This document shows positions 1 through 5,748 of a stretch of DNA of 5,748 nucleotides, one piece after another. The stretch comes from Acidobacteriota bacterium (GTDB lineage Bacteria; Acidobacteriota; Terriglobia; UBA7540). Positions within the stretch are counted from its first letter, which is position 1; every line of letters begins with the position of its first letter. The translations under genes were made by a program, and so were the position numbers. The notes under the pieces were generated by a model, which was not told the origin of the DNA, made no database searches, and saw only the letters and a list, made by a program, of their open reading frames with translations. Location: the NCBI GenBank assembly GCA_021827255.1, contig JAKAWO010000206.1, positions 1-5,748 of the forward strand. The letters run 5' to 3'.

Positions 1-759
1 GATGAACCCGGCCAGCATCTCGTCCGTGGCAGCGGTGTCTGTGATCAGGCGATTAACGGTCTGAATAGGGCAGAACTGGTGGGTGGCGACCACGCCGAGT
101 TTGCTGTGATCAACGACCACGATCCTCTCCCGCGCCTGTTCGGCCATGACGCGGTTAACGGCGGCTTCGCCGGGGTGATAAGCGGTCGCGCCATGTTCGA
201 CGTGCAAGCCGTTGGCGCCGATAAACACCTTGTCCACAAAGAGGTGCCGCAAGGCGTCCGTGGCCGCCTCACCGACCAGAGAAAACCATCCCCCATGCAG
301 GAATCCGCCGGTTACAAACACGCTGACCCCGGGGCGATTGCTCAGCTCCATGGCCACATTGACCGTGTTCGTCGCTACCGTGATGCTTTGGCGCGGATGG
401 AGGGCGCGCATGATTTGGGTCGTGGTGGTGCCGGGGGTCAGGGCAATGGTATCGCCCTCGTTGATCAGTTCGGCGGCTGCGAGCGCGATGCGGCGTTTTT
501 CGTCGGCAAATTTTTCGACCTGCTCCTGGTAACTCGAAACGTGGCGGAAGGCTTCATAGAGAAGCGGCTCGACGGAGATGGCGCCGCCATGCCTGCGGCG
601 CAGCCGGCCACGCTGCTCCAGCGTTTCCAGATCCCGGCGCGCCGTCGCCACAGACACCTTGAACTCGGAACAGATTTCATCCACGGTCAACGCGCCGGTT
701 CGCAGCAGGTGTTCCAGAATCCATTGCTCGCGGCGGTCAATTTCATCTTTAGTGGCCAT
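1..759 (-). CDS. DeoR/GlpR-family transcriptional regulator (3' end cut by window edge)
   Basis: Translating the minus strand from the ATG at 759 gives 253 residues with no stop before the window edge. DeoR-family proteins are usually about 250-260 residues, so only a few C-terminal residues are missing. Residues 6-60 form the N-terminal winged helix-turn-helix, including LTVDEICSEFKVS, the recognition-helix segment ATARRDLETLEQRG and the wing RLRRRHGGA typical of the family. Residues about 78-240 match the DeoR sugar-phosphate sensor domain: DEKRRIA, the phosphate-loop equivalent TPGTTTT (108-114), TNTVNVA, FIGANGL and VVVDHSKLG. The usual Asp before the GTT loop is replaced by Thr108-Pro109, so effector preference may differ. 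An AAGG-type ribosome binding site and a sigma70-like promoter lie just upstream. It is the last gene of a hexose-metabolism cluster and probably regulates it. The family assignment is firm; the effector (a hexose phosphate is usual for the family) is inferred. Confidence 0.9.
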   Translation of the reverse strand, partial: MATKDEIDRREQWILEHLLRTGALTVDEICSEFKVSVATARRDLETLEQRGRLRRRHGGAISVEPLLYEAFRHVSSYQEQVEKFADEKRRIALAAAELINEGDTIALTPGTTTTQIMRALHPRQSITVATNTVNVAMELSNRPGVSVFVTGGFLHGGWFSLVGEAATDALRHLFVDKVFIGANGLHVEHGATAYHPGEAAVNRVMAEQARERIVVVDHSKLGVVATHQFCPIQTVNRLITDTAATDEMLAGFI

Positions 760-762
760 GAT

Positions 763-771
763 CCTTGCCTT
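763..771 (-). promoter_or_regulatory. Ribosome binding site of the DeoR-family gene
   Basis: Read on the minus strand, the bases before the ATG at 759 are AAGGCAAGGATC. They hold two AAGG Shine-Dalgarno-like copies, one 8 nt and one 3 nt before the start codon. The distal copy has the better spacing and supports this ATG as the start, which also places the helix-turn-helix at the usual distance from the N terminus. Confidence 0.6.
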
Positions 772-801
772 GCGCCGGAATCGGGCCTGCTGACGGCGCG
801 G

Positions 802-830
802 ATTGTCCCACGCCAGTGGCCTCAAGTCAA
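802..830 (-). promoter_or_regulatory. Putative sigma70-type promoter for the DeoR-family gene
   Basis: On the minus strand a -35 hexamer TTGACT (825-830, 5 of 6 to consensus) is followed by exactly 17 nt and a -10 hexamer GACAAT (802-807, 4 of 6). A short A/T-rich stretch (AAACACAATT) lies immediately upstream and could act as an UP-like element. Transcription would start near 795, giving a leader of roughly 36 nt before the ATG at 759. The match is seen directly; activity is inferred and assumes a vegetative sigma factor with the common consensus. Confidence 0.55.
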
Positions 831-882
831 ATTGTGTTTGCGTTAGGCTGATCGGCCATCGAGCGGCGACATGCCTCGTAGC

Positions 883-2268
883 CTACGAAGTACGCTTCTC
901 GATGTCGTGCCAATTGCGCTCAATAGCTTCCAGCGTTCTGCCCTTCGTCTCTGGAACGAATTTCAGCGAGAAGAAGAAGGCTAAGACACAAACAGCGGCG
1001 AAAATGGAAAACGTTCCTGCGGGACCGAAGGCGTGAATCAAGGAAAGAAATGTGCCCGCCACCAACCCATTCGCACCCCATACAGAGAGTGTCGCGAGCG
1101 ACATCGCTTGGCCACGAATTTTGGTGGGGTAAATTTCGGCCATCAGCAGCCACACGACCGGCCCGAGGCCAATGCCGAAAAAGACGATATATCCGATCAT
1201 CTCATAGAACACAATGACGCCAGCCGCATGGCGGCTGAACGACCAGCCAATCAAGCCTAGTGTGATCGCCATGCCGGCGGTGCTCATGAGCAGCAGGAAG
1301 CGCCGGCCGAGCCAGTCAACCAGCACGATCGAGGCGACAGTCGTCAGGATATTCACGACTCCAATGACCGCCGCCGCCAGAATCGCCGCCTTCGCCGACG
1401 GATAACCAGAGAGGCGCAAAATTTCCGGTGAATAATAGATGATGGTGTTAATGCCCGTGATCTGCTGGAAGATGGCGAGTGCCACGCCGACGAACACCGC
1501 CATGCGTAGGCCCGGCCGGAACAGCGAAAGGAAACCCTCCTTCCCTTCCAACAAGGCCCGCTCGATTTCGCGCAGCTCCGTTTCGGCCCCGCTACCGCGG
1601 CCCAGACGCTGGAAGCCTGCGAGAGCGCGGTCGCGAAATCCTTTGCGCGCGAGCCAGCGGGGGCTCTCCGGAAGCAGGATCATGCCGGCCACCAACACGA
1701 TCGCCGGGAAAACCGCAGTCATGAACATCCATCGCCAGCTCCCATGGGCGGCAAGAGAATAATCCACGAAATAAGCGACGCCGATGCCAACGGTGATGGC
1801 AAGTTGATTGAGGGAGACGAGAGCGCCGCGGATTGTAGCCGGCGACATCTCTGAAAGATAAAGCGGCGTGACCAGCGAAGCGACACCGATACATGCGCCT
1901 ACAAAGAATCGCGCGACCGAAAAGGAGACTAGGCCGACCGACATTCCGCTCAGCACCGAAAAAACCGCAAAGCCGATACCCGTGCCCAACAGCACAAACC
2001 GCCGGCCCCACCGGTCGGTGCTGTAGCCGGCGAAAGCCGAGCCGACCAGCGCTCCGGCCAGCGCGATGCCCACCGCAAACTCCAATTGAGTATCGCTGAG
2101 GTGGAAATCTGTTTGGAGGAAAAGCATGGCGCCAGAGATGACGCTGGTGTCGTAGCCGAAAAGCAGGCCTCCCAACGCGGCCACGCTAGCGGTCAGTATC
2201 ACGATCCCGCGAGCCGCAGGTTTCACGACCGTCGGCGGAGCTGTCACATTGACGTTCACGCAAGTCAT
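883..2268 (-). CDS. MFS sugar transporter, sugar porter (XylE/GalP/GLUT-like) family
   Basis: This 461-residue inner-membrane protein has the length and hydrophobic pattern of a 12-helix major facilitator. Sugar-porter signatures appear in order: GGLLFGYD in TM1 (33-40), DRWGRR (85-90), PLYLSEMSP (135-143), PESPRWL closing the first half (200-206), QQITGIN in TM7 (268-274), DWLGRR (318-323), EIYPTKIRG (378-386) and the C-terminal PETKG (439-443). By alignment to E. coli XylE, the proton-coupling pair Asp27/Arg133 corresponds to Asp40/Arg120, which favours H+ symport over facilitated diffusion. The sugar-contact residues Gln168, Gln288, Gln289 and Asn294 correspond to Gln155, Gln268, Gln269 and Asn274. 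The substrate is therefore probably a hexose or pentose, and the neighbouring hexose-phosphate isomerases favour a hexose. The chosen ATG has only a weak GAG-type ribosome site, so an in-frame GTG a few codons later is possible. It lies 152 nt after the cupin isomerase gene. Confidence 0.93.
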   Translation of the reverse strand: MTCVNVNVTAPPTVVKPAARGIVILTASVAALGGLLFGYDTSVISGAMLFLQTDFHLSDTQLEFAVGIALAGALVGSAFAGYSTDRWGRRFVLLGTGIGFAVFSVLSGMSVGLVSFSVARFFVGACIGVASLVTPLYLSEMSPATIRGALVSLNQLAITVGIGVAYFVDYSLAAHGSWRWMFMTAVFPAIVLVAGMILLPESPRWLARKGFRDRALAGFQRLGRGSGAETELREIERALLEGKEGFLSLFRPGLRMAVFVGVALAIFQQITGINTIIYYSPEILRLSGYPSAKAAILAAAVIGVVNILTTVASIVLVDWLGRRFLLLMSTAGMAITLGLIGWSFSRHAAGVIVFYEMIGYIVFFGIGLGPVVWLLMAEIYPTKIRGQAMSLATLSVWGANGLVAGTFLSLIHAFGPAGTFSIFAAVCVLAFFFSLKFVPETKGRTLEAIERNWHDIEKRTS

Positions 2269-2420
2269 ACCACTCGCAGCACGCGGGCGCGAGATACCTT
2301 CGCTCCCACGGCCCTATGCTGAATCCTCACAACTTGGCCAAAGGCGATGGCCCGGAGCCTGAAAGACACCCTACGCATCGACGCCCCCGCTACAGGTATC
2401 ATCCGAAGATTTCAAAGGTG
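2269..2420. other. Intergenic spacer between the cupin PGI and transporter genes
   Basis: This 152-nt gap carries no gene I can support. I see no terminator with a T-run and no convincing promoter for the transporter. The best minus-strand candidates are TTGAAA near the left of the transcript and TTGGCC with 17 nt to CATAGG, both with poor -10 boxes. A perfect 7-bp inverted repeat (GATACCT at 2293-2299, AGGTATC at 2394-2400) sits at its two ends, but chance alone can explain that. Read-through from the upstream genes is the simplest reading. Confidence 0.4.
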
Positions 2421-3206
2421 CTAACGGCAAGGGATGAAATTCTTCCAATGGCTCTCGTAACGTCCCGGCTCTGAGATCCACTCGACCGAAGCGGGATTCG
2501 CCGCGAACTGCGTGTAGATGGGCACGGAGCGATCCAAGCCCAACTCGCGGTAATCCCGCGACGGACCGATACATAGCTTCCTGCGAAAGCACTTCGGATT
2601 CGGCCGCCATTCGAGCCGCCCATCCGCGCCGAGCACCGCGTACCAGGCCAGTCCGCCCCGCGCCCGCACCTGATCGTAGAGAAAACCATAGTCGCGATCG
2701 CACCAGGCGGCAAAAGTCATCGGCTGTTCGGGGTCAGCGCTGAGGGTCGCGTGGGCCCAACCCGGCGGCACAACGACCACCTCGCCGGGCCCAGCCTCGA
2801 CCGCGAAACAGCGCCCGGGATCGTCCGCGGCGAACTCCTGCATATAAACCACGGCGCACCCGCTCCAGATCTCGTACAGCTCCGGCGGCGACCAACCGCT
2901 GTGACGCGCGACGCGGTGGACATGGCCCTGGCTGCGAACCGGCTCAATCCCCAGCCGCCCGGAGGCAAAAGTCACCACACCATAGAGCAGCATCCGCGCT
3001 TTGAGTTGATCCCGGTGTTCTTCCTTGCCGACGTCCATCGCAATCGCATACACAGGATCCGGCCCGCTGCACGAGGGATCGCTCAGGCTCGAGCGAATCG
3101 AATCCAGTCGCCGGTACTCCGGCTCGGGTCCGAACGCACCGGGTCCATAGCGAAATCCCAGCGGATCACGCAGAACCTGAATGTCCAGGCCGGGATGAAA
3201 AGTCAT
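2421..3206 (-). CDS. Cupin-type glucose-6-phosphate isomerase (archaeal-type PGI family)
   Basis: This 261-residue, probably cytosolic protein should interconvert glucose-6-P and fructose-6-P using a metal in a cupin barrel, unlike the unrelated classical PGI. The metal-site pattern matches Pyrococcus PGI: GHVH (His95, His97), PELYEIWSG (Glu109 aligned to the Pyrococcus Glu97) and VVVPPGWAH (His152). Downstream, CDRDYG (169-174) corresponds to the family's AGHDYG segment. Two differences stand out: about 5 extra residues lie between the two His and the Glu, and about 85 residues follow the DYG segment, making the protein longer than the roughly 190-residue archaeal enzymes. The ATG overlaps the stop of the upstream mannose-6-phosphate isomerase gene (ATGA), and a CAGGA ribosome site lies 7 nt upstream, so the start is well supported. 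Its position after a PMI fits fructose-6-P feeding into glucose-6-P. Another cupin sugar-phosphate isomerase activity remains possible. Confidence 0.8.
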   Translation of the reverse strand: MTFHPGLDIQVLRDPLGFRYGPGAFGPEPEYRRLDSIRSSLSDPSCSGPDPVYAIAMDVGKEEHRDQLKARMLLYGVVTFASGRLGIEPVRSQGHVHRVARHSGWSPPELYEIWSGCAVVYMQEFAADDPGRCFAVEAGPGEVVVVPPGWAHATLSADPEQPMTFAAWCDRDYGFLYDQVRARGGLAWYAVLGADGRLEWRPNPKCFRRKLCIGPSRDYRELGLDRSVPIYTQFAANPASVEWISEPGRYESHWKNFIPCR

Positions 3207-3218
3207 GGATTCGTCCTG
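3203..3218 (-). promoter_or_regulatory. ATGA start-stop overlap with ribosome binding site (PMI to cupin PGI)
   Basis: The TGA of the upstream gene (3203-3205) shares two bases with the ATG of the next (3204-3206). A CAGGA Shine-Dalgarno (3214-3218) lies inside the upstream coding end, 7 nt before the ATG. This arrangement allows terminating ribosomes to restart and usually keeps two products in fixed ratio. Confidence 0.75.
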
Positions 3219-4939
3219 ACGTAGGCTTTAATGGTGGCGCAGCGGCCCGCCTGAGTGGGACGAATGGTGTAGCACCCGACCGCCGCCGGCACGATGAAGG
3301 TCTCAGCATAGTGGACCGTGAACGGATCGAAAGCGCCCGCTGGACTTTCAACCACGATTTCGGGGCCCTCGACCAGATTCAGAACGTTCACGCCGCCGCG
3401 TGTATCATGCTCGACCTTTCCGGTGAACCAATGGCGCCGGGTTTCGATAAACTCGCGCTCGTCGAGCCCGGTGCGTTCTTCACGCCAGGCATCCCCCGAG
3501 GCAATGACCTCCCTGCGCTTCACCAGATTCCGCCGCACCCATTCGGTGGTTCGGCCCCACTGGATATTTTCCCGGCCGTGTTCGAGGTGAATGGGCCGCG
3601 GCTCACCATCCAGTCCCAGCCGGCCCCAGTCCCACAACTTGAAAGTGAAAATGTAGGGAGTGGCGCTGATCTCGAGCACCATGCAGTCCTTGCCCGAGCA
3701 GTGGATGGTGCCCGCGGGGATGGAGAGATGGTCGTGTTTTTTCACGGGCCAGCGGTTCACAAACCGCTGGGCGGGGAAGGGCGGGCCGGCTTGCTCCGCG
3801 CGCTCCAGGGTTTGCCACATCTTCCGCGGGTTTACGCTTTCTTTCAAGCCCAGATAAACCATCGCGCCCTCGCCGGCGTCGAGCAAGTAATAGCTTTCGT
3901 CCTGCGTGTAATGCATCCCGAACTTGTCCTGAATGTATTCGGTCAGAGGATGCACCTGCAAAGACAAGTTGCCGCCCTCCATGGTGTCGAGCATATCGAA
4001 CCGAATGGGAAACTCCGCCCCGAAACGGCCGTGCACCGCTTCCCCGAGTAACTCCCAAGGATGCGCAAAGACCAGATCAAGGGAAGGGATTTCCAGCTCA
4101 ACGTTGCCGAAGGCGAGCAGCAGGCTGTTTTCTTCCGGCACGCAGTCGAAGCACCAGGCGTAATTCGGCGGATCTTTGGGAAGATCGAAATGTCGCCGCA
4201 TCCATTCCCCGCCCCACGGCCCGGGATCGAAAAAAGGCACCACCCGAAACGGGCGCCGAATCGTTGCCTCAAGGCTGCGGCGGAAGAGATCGCCGCCGAT
4301 CAGCTTCGGATTCTCCCGGTCGTTGGTATCGAGCAGAAAGTCAATCTTCGGGAGCAAGCGCTTCTTGAGCCGGTCAGCGGCACGCCAGTCCACAAAGTAA
4401 GCGCGCTTGTACTTCAGCGCGGCGCGTTCGGCGCGGTTCCTTGCTCCCCAATTGGCAATCTCATGGTTGCGCTGCCGCGTTTGAATTTCCCAGCGCGCCA
4501 TGTCCGCATAAACCAGAGCGTCGGCGCCGGGAGCCAGCAGCGATGCTCCCGTTCCAATGATTAAAGGGGTTCCTTGACCCTTCGCGATCCGCTCGCGCGC
4601 CGCCGCCACTTTGGCGGGGTCGAAAAAGTCCCCGATTTCGACCCCGTTCATCCTGCCAAAAACCGGGTCATCACCGAGGTGGGGCGCGAGCATCGCCTCC
4701 ACTTCACCCGGGGTTTTCATGCATTCGCTGGTCCGAACGACGCGCGACGGCCGTACCGCCCCGGCGATGGCTTTTTCCATCGCTTCGACAAACGCCCCAG
4801 GGTAACACTCCACGCAAAGCGTGCGCGCCTTCGAGGCCCGAAGGCGTTCGAGCACGGCCGCCCAACCCACCGCGCAGTCCGCCGAGGATGAACTGATCTT
4901 CACCACTGGGCGCTTATCGTAACTAGAACGTAATTTCAT
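3203..4939 (-). CDS. manA: Class I mannose-6-phosphate isomerase with long N-terminal extra domain
   Basis: This 578-residue, probably cytosolic enzyme should interconvert mannose-6-P and fructose-6-P. The type I PMI catalytic part spans about 236-578. It starts at the PGPWGGEWM segment and includes VPEENSLLL, LEIPSLDLVFAHPWELLG, the zinc ligands Gln328 and His330 (LSLQVHP), Glu348 (TQDESYYLLDA) and His413 (IPAGTIH), and the catalytic Arg440 in KLWDWGRLGLDG. All four metal ligands and the Arg are present, so it looks active. Ordinary short bacterial PMIs are about 300-320 residues; here about 235 residues precede the catalytic part, with conserved-looking blocks PLIIGTGASLL (125-135), ALVYADMARWEIQ (141-153) and FVDWRAADRLKKRLLPKIDFLLDTND (182-207). 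I do not recognise a functionally defined domain there. The glycine-rich block lacks the Lys of a true Walker A motif. The ATG at 4939 was chosen because it overlaps the kinase stop as ATGA; reading further upstream in this frame runs through the kinase gene. Confidence 0.9.
   Translation of the reverse strand: MKLRSSYDKRPVVKISSSSADCAVGWAAVLERLRASKARTLCVECYPGAFVEAMEKAIAGAVRPSRVVRTSECMKTPGEVEAMLAPHLGDDPVFGRMNGVEIGDFFDPAKVAAARERIAKGQGTPLIIGTGASLLAPGADALVYADMARWEIQTRQRNHEIANWGARNRAERAALKYKRAYFVDWRAADRLKKRLLPKIDFLLDTNDRENPKLIGGDLFRRSLEATIRRPFRVVPFFDPGPWGGEWMRRHFDLPKDPPNYAWCFDCVPEENSLLLAFGNVELEIPSLDLVFAHPWELLGEAVHGRFGAEFPIRFDMLDTMEGGNLSLQVHPLTEYIQDKFGMHYTQDESYYLLDAGEGAMVYLGLKESVNPRKMWQTLERAEQAGPPFPAQRFVNRWPVKKHDHLSIPAGTIHCSGKDCMVLEISATPYIFTFKLWDWGRLGLDGEPRPIHLEHGRENIQWGRTTEWVRRNLVKRREVIASGDAWREERTGLDEREFIETRRHWFTGKVEHDTRGGVNVLNLVEGPEIVVESPAGAFDPFTVHYAETFIVPAAVGCYTIRPTQAGRCATIKAYVRTNP
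4936..4939 (-). promoter_or_regulatory. ATGA start-stop overlap (ROK kinase to PMI)
   Basis: The kinase TGA (4936-4938) overlaps the isomerase ATG (4937-4939). Only a weak AGG-type ribosome site precedes the ATG, so translation of the isomerase probably depends on coupling to the kinase. Confidence 0.7.
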
Positions 4940-5748
4940 GCGCCAGCCTGGCCTTGGAGCAACGGGATCGCGCCCAGCAGGGCCGCTTGATTTCCCAATG
5001 CGGCGCAGCGTAAGTTGACTTTCCCCCACGGTGTCCAGGCATGGCGATTCACGTAATCCTGCAGAGGAGGAAGAATCTCGGAACCGCTCTGCATCACGCC
5101 GCCGCCGAATACGACGAGTTCCGGATCGTAGGCGTGGATGAGGCCCACGGCGAGGGCGCCCCAAACCGCCAGGCAGCGCTCCCGAACCTCGATGGCCACC
5201 GGATCGCCGGCCCCGGCATAATGAAACAACCGTTCGAATGTAATCCGGTTTTCTTTTGCGAGCCGACTCGAAGCGAATCCGGGTGTGGCGCGGCAAACCT
5301 CCGGCAAGGCCCATCCCGACGCCTCCGCCTCCGCGCAGCCCAGAGCTCCACACGTGCACCGTCGCCCGTTGAAGAGCACCGGAAAGTGTCCGCCCAGACA
5401 TCCCGCCTGCGCATGCTGGCCGCGCAAAAGCCGCCCCTCAATCAGCGCCGCGCCCCCAATTCCGGTGCCCAGCGTGACCATCACAACATCTTCATGCCCG
5501 CGCGCGGCGCCGGCGTAACCTTCGCCCAAAAGCGCCATGCGCGCATCGTTCTGCATCTCGAACCGAACGCCCAGCGCTTGCTCGCACCATCCTCTCAGGT
5601 CGAGCCGAGGAGCATCATCGTACTTGGCGTTCGTGGAAATCACCTTGGCGCTGGCGTGATCTACCAGACCGCAAAAACTGAAAGCTAAGCCCGCGCATTC
5701 CGAAGGCCCGGTTGCAGCCTCGCCCATCACCGCCCGCAAGGCCTCGGC
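4936..5748 (-). CDS. ROK-family sugar kinase (5' end beyond window edge)
   Basis: The frame is open to the window edge and gives 271 visible residues. ROK kinases are about 300-320 residues, so some 30-50 N-terminal residues, including the DxGGT phosphate-binding motif, lie outside. Visible family marks (numbered in the visible part) are: QNDARMALLGE with catalytic Asp68; LGTGIGGAALIEGRLLRG (92-109), the ROK signature loop; His121; and the zinc motif CTCGALGCAE, with Cys131, Cys133 and Cys138. VVFGGGV (212-218) is the second adenosine-side glycine motif. The product should phosphorylate a hexose with ATP in the cytosol; mannose, fructose or glucose fit the downstream isomerases. The loop before the zinc His reads AGCLGGH instead of the common AGEIGH, so the Glu that usually contacts the sugar is not at its normal place. 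The zinc motif and absence of an N-terminal helix-turn-helix in the visible part favour a kinase over a ROK repressor, although the extreme N terminus is unseen. Confidence 0.9.
   Translation of the reverse strand, partial: AEALRAVMGEAATGPSECAGLAFSFCGLVDHASAKVISTNAKYDDAPRLDLRGWCEQALGVRFEMQNDARMALLGEGYAGAARGHEDVVMVTLGTGIGGAALIEGRLLRGQHAQAGCLGGHFPVLFNGRRCTCGALGCAEAEASGWALPEVCRATPGFASSRLAKENRITFERLFHYAGAGDPVAIEVRERCLAVWGALAVGLIHAYDPELVVFGGGVMQSGSEILPPLQDYVNRHAWTPWGKVNLRCAALGNQAALLGAIPLLQGQAGA

Larger units (their letters stand above)
760..882. other. Intergenic spacer between transporter and DeoR-family gene
   Basis: This 123-nt gap holds the putative promoter and ribosome site of the regulator gene. 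No rho-independent terminator for the transporter transcript is visible: the short inverted repeat TCGTAG-C-CTACGA at 876-888 overlaps the transporter stop, has a one-base centre and no following T-run. Some read-through into the regulator is therefore likely. Confidence 0.45.

Noticed and set aside
79..846. Long plus-strand open frame (255 codons) opposite the DeoR-family gene.
   Set aside because: It lies antisense to a gene with clear family motifs and resembles no family I recognise; such frames are common in GC-rich DNA.
876..888. Inverted repeat TCGTAG-C-CTACGA at the transporter stop as a terminator.
   Set aside because: The centre is one base, so the real hairpin stem would be only about 4 bp. 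No T-run follows, and part of it is coding.
2310..2340. Candidate promoter TTGGCC-17 nt-CATAGG before the transporter.
   Set aside because: Spacing is right, but both hexamers match consensus poorly, no better than expected by chance.
3311..4051. Long plus-strand open frame (246 codons) opposite the PMI gene.
   Set aside because: It is antisense to the conserved catalytic part of the isomerase, and its sequence mirrors the reverse codons without any recognisable motif.
4940..5401. In-frame upstream extension of the PMI gene to an ATG at 5401, which would give a 732-residue protein.
   Set aside because: The extra 154 residues overlap the ROK kinase in another frame and are low-complexity Arg/Gly/Ser-rich. 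The kinase frame carries the conserved motifs, and the ATG at 4939 forms a clean ATGA overlap.
5737..5739. TTG at 5737-5739 as the start of the ROK kinase.
   Set aside because: The frame stays open to the window edge, and a start here would omit the N-terminal phosphate-binding region that ROK kinases need. The real start lies outside the window.
1..5748. Search for tRNA or rRNA genes, CRISPR repeats, insertion-sequence ends, defence genes or a new multi-gene system.
   Set aside because: Nearly the whole window is explained by five sugar-metabolism genes on one strand. No spaced repeats, transposase motifs or RNA-gene signatures were seen by eye.

Overview
The window is a single-direction (minus-strand) cluster for hexose uptake and hexose-phosphate interconversion. 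It holds five protein genes and no RNA gene, mobile element or CRISPR array. In transcription order (right to left) these are: a ROK-family sugar kinase (5' end outside the window); a class I mannose-6-phosphate isomerase with a long extra N-terminal domain; a cupin-type glucose-6-phosphate isomerase; a sugar-porter-family MFS transporter; and a DeoR/GlpR-family regulator whose last few codons lie beyond the left edge.

Layout. 4936-5748 is the ROK kinase. Its TGA stop overlaps the ATG of the isomerase gene (3203-4939), and that gene's TGA in turn overlaps the ATG of the cupin isomerase gene (2421-3206). Both junctions are ATGA overlaps, so these three genes look translationally coupled. A 152-nt spacer (2269-2420) precedes the transporter (883-2268). 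A 123-nt spacer (760-882) precedes the regulator (1-759) and contains a good sigma70-like promoter (TTGACT, 17 nt, GACAAT), so the regulator probably has its own transcript as well as any read-through.

How the genes could work together (inference from families): the MFS protein imports a hexose by H+ symport, the ROK kinase phosphorylates it, the mannose-6-phosphate isomerase converts mannose-6-P to fructose-6-P, and the cupin isomerase interconverts fructose-6-P and glucose-6-P. The DeoR-type protein would sense a sugar phosphate and control the locus. Mannose is the substrate that uses every step, but glucose, fructose or a less common hexose cannot be excluded.

Organism. The DNA is GC-rich and bacterial with compact operon structure. 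A PMI with a long N-terminal extension, a ROK kinase with an LGGH loop and a cupin PGI are reminiscent of Verrucomicrobiota, Acidobacteriota or related soil/aquatic phyla. This is a weak impression from protein flavour, not a demonstrated assignment. The least understood part of the window is the roughly 235-residue N-terminal domain of the PMI.
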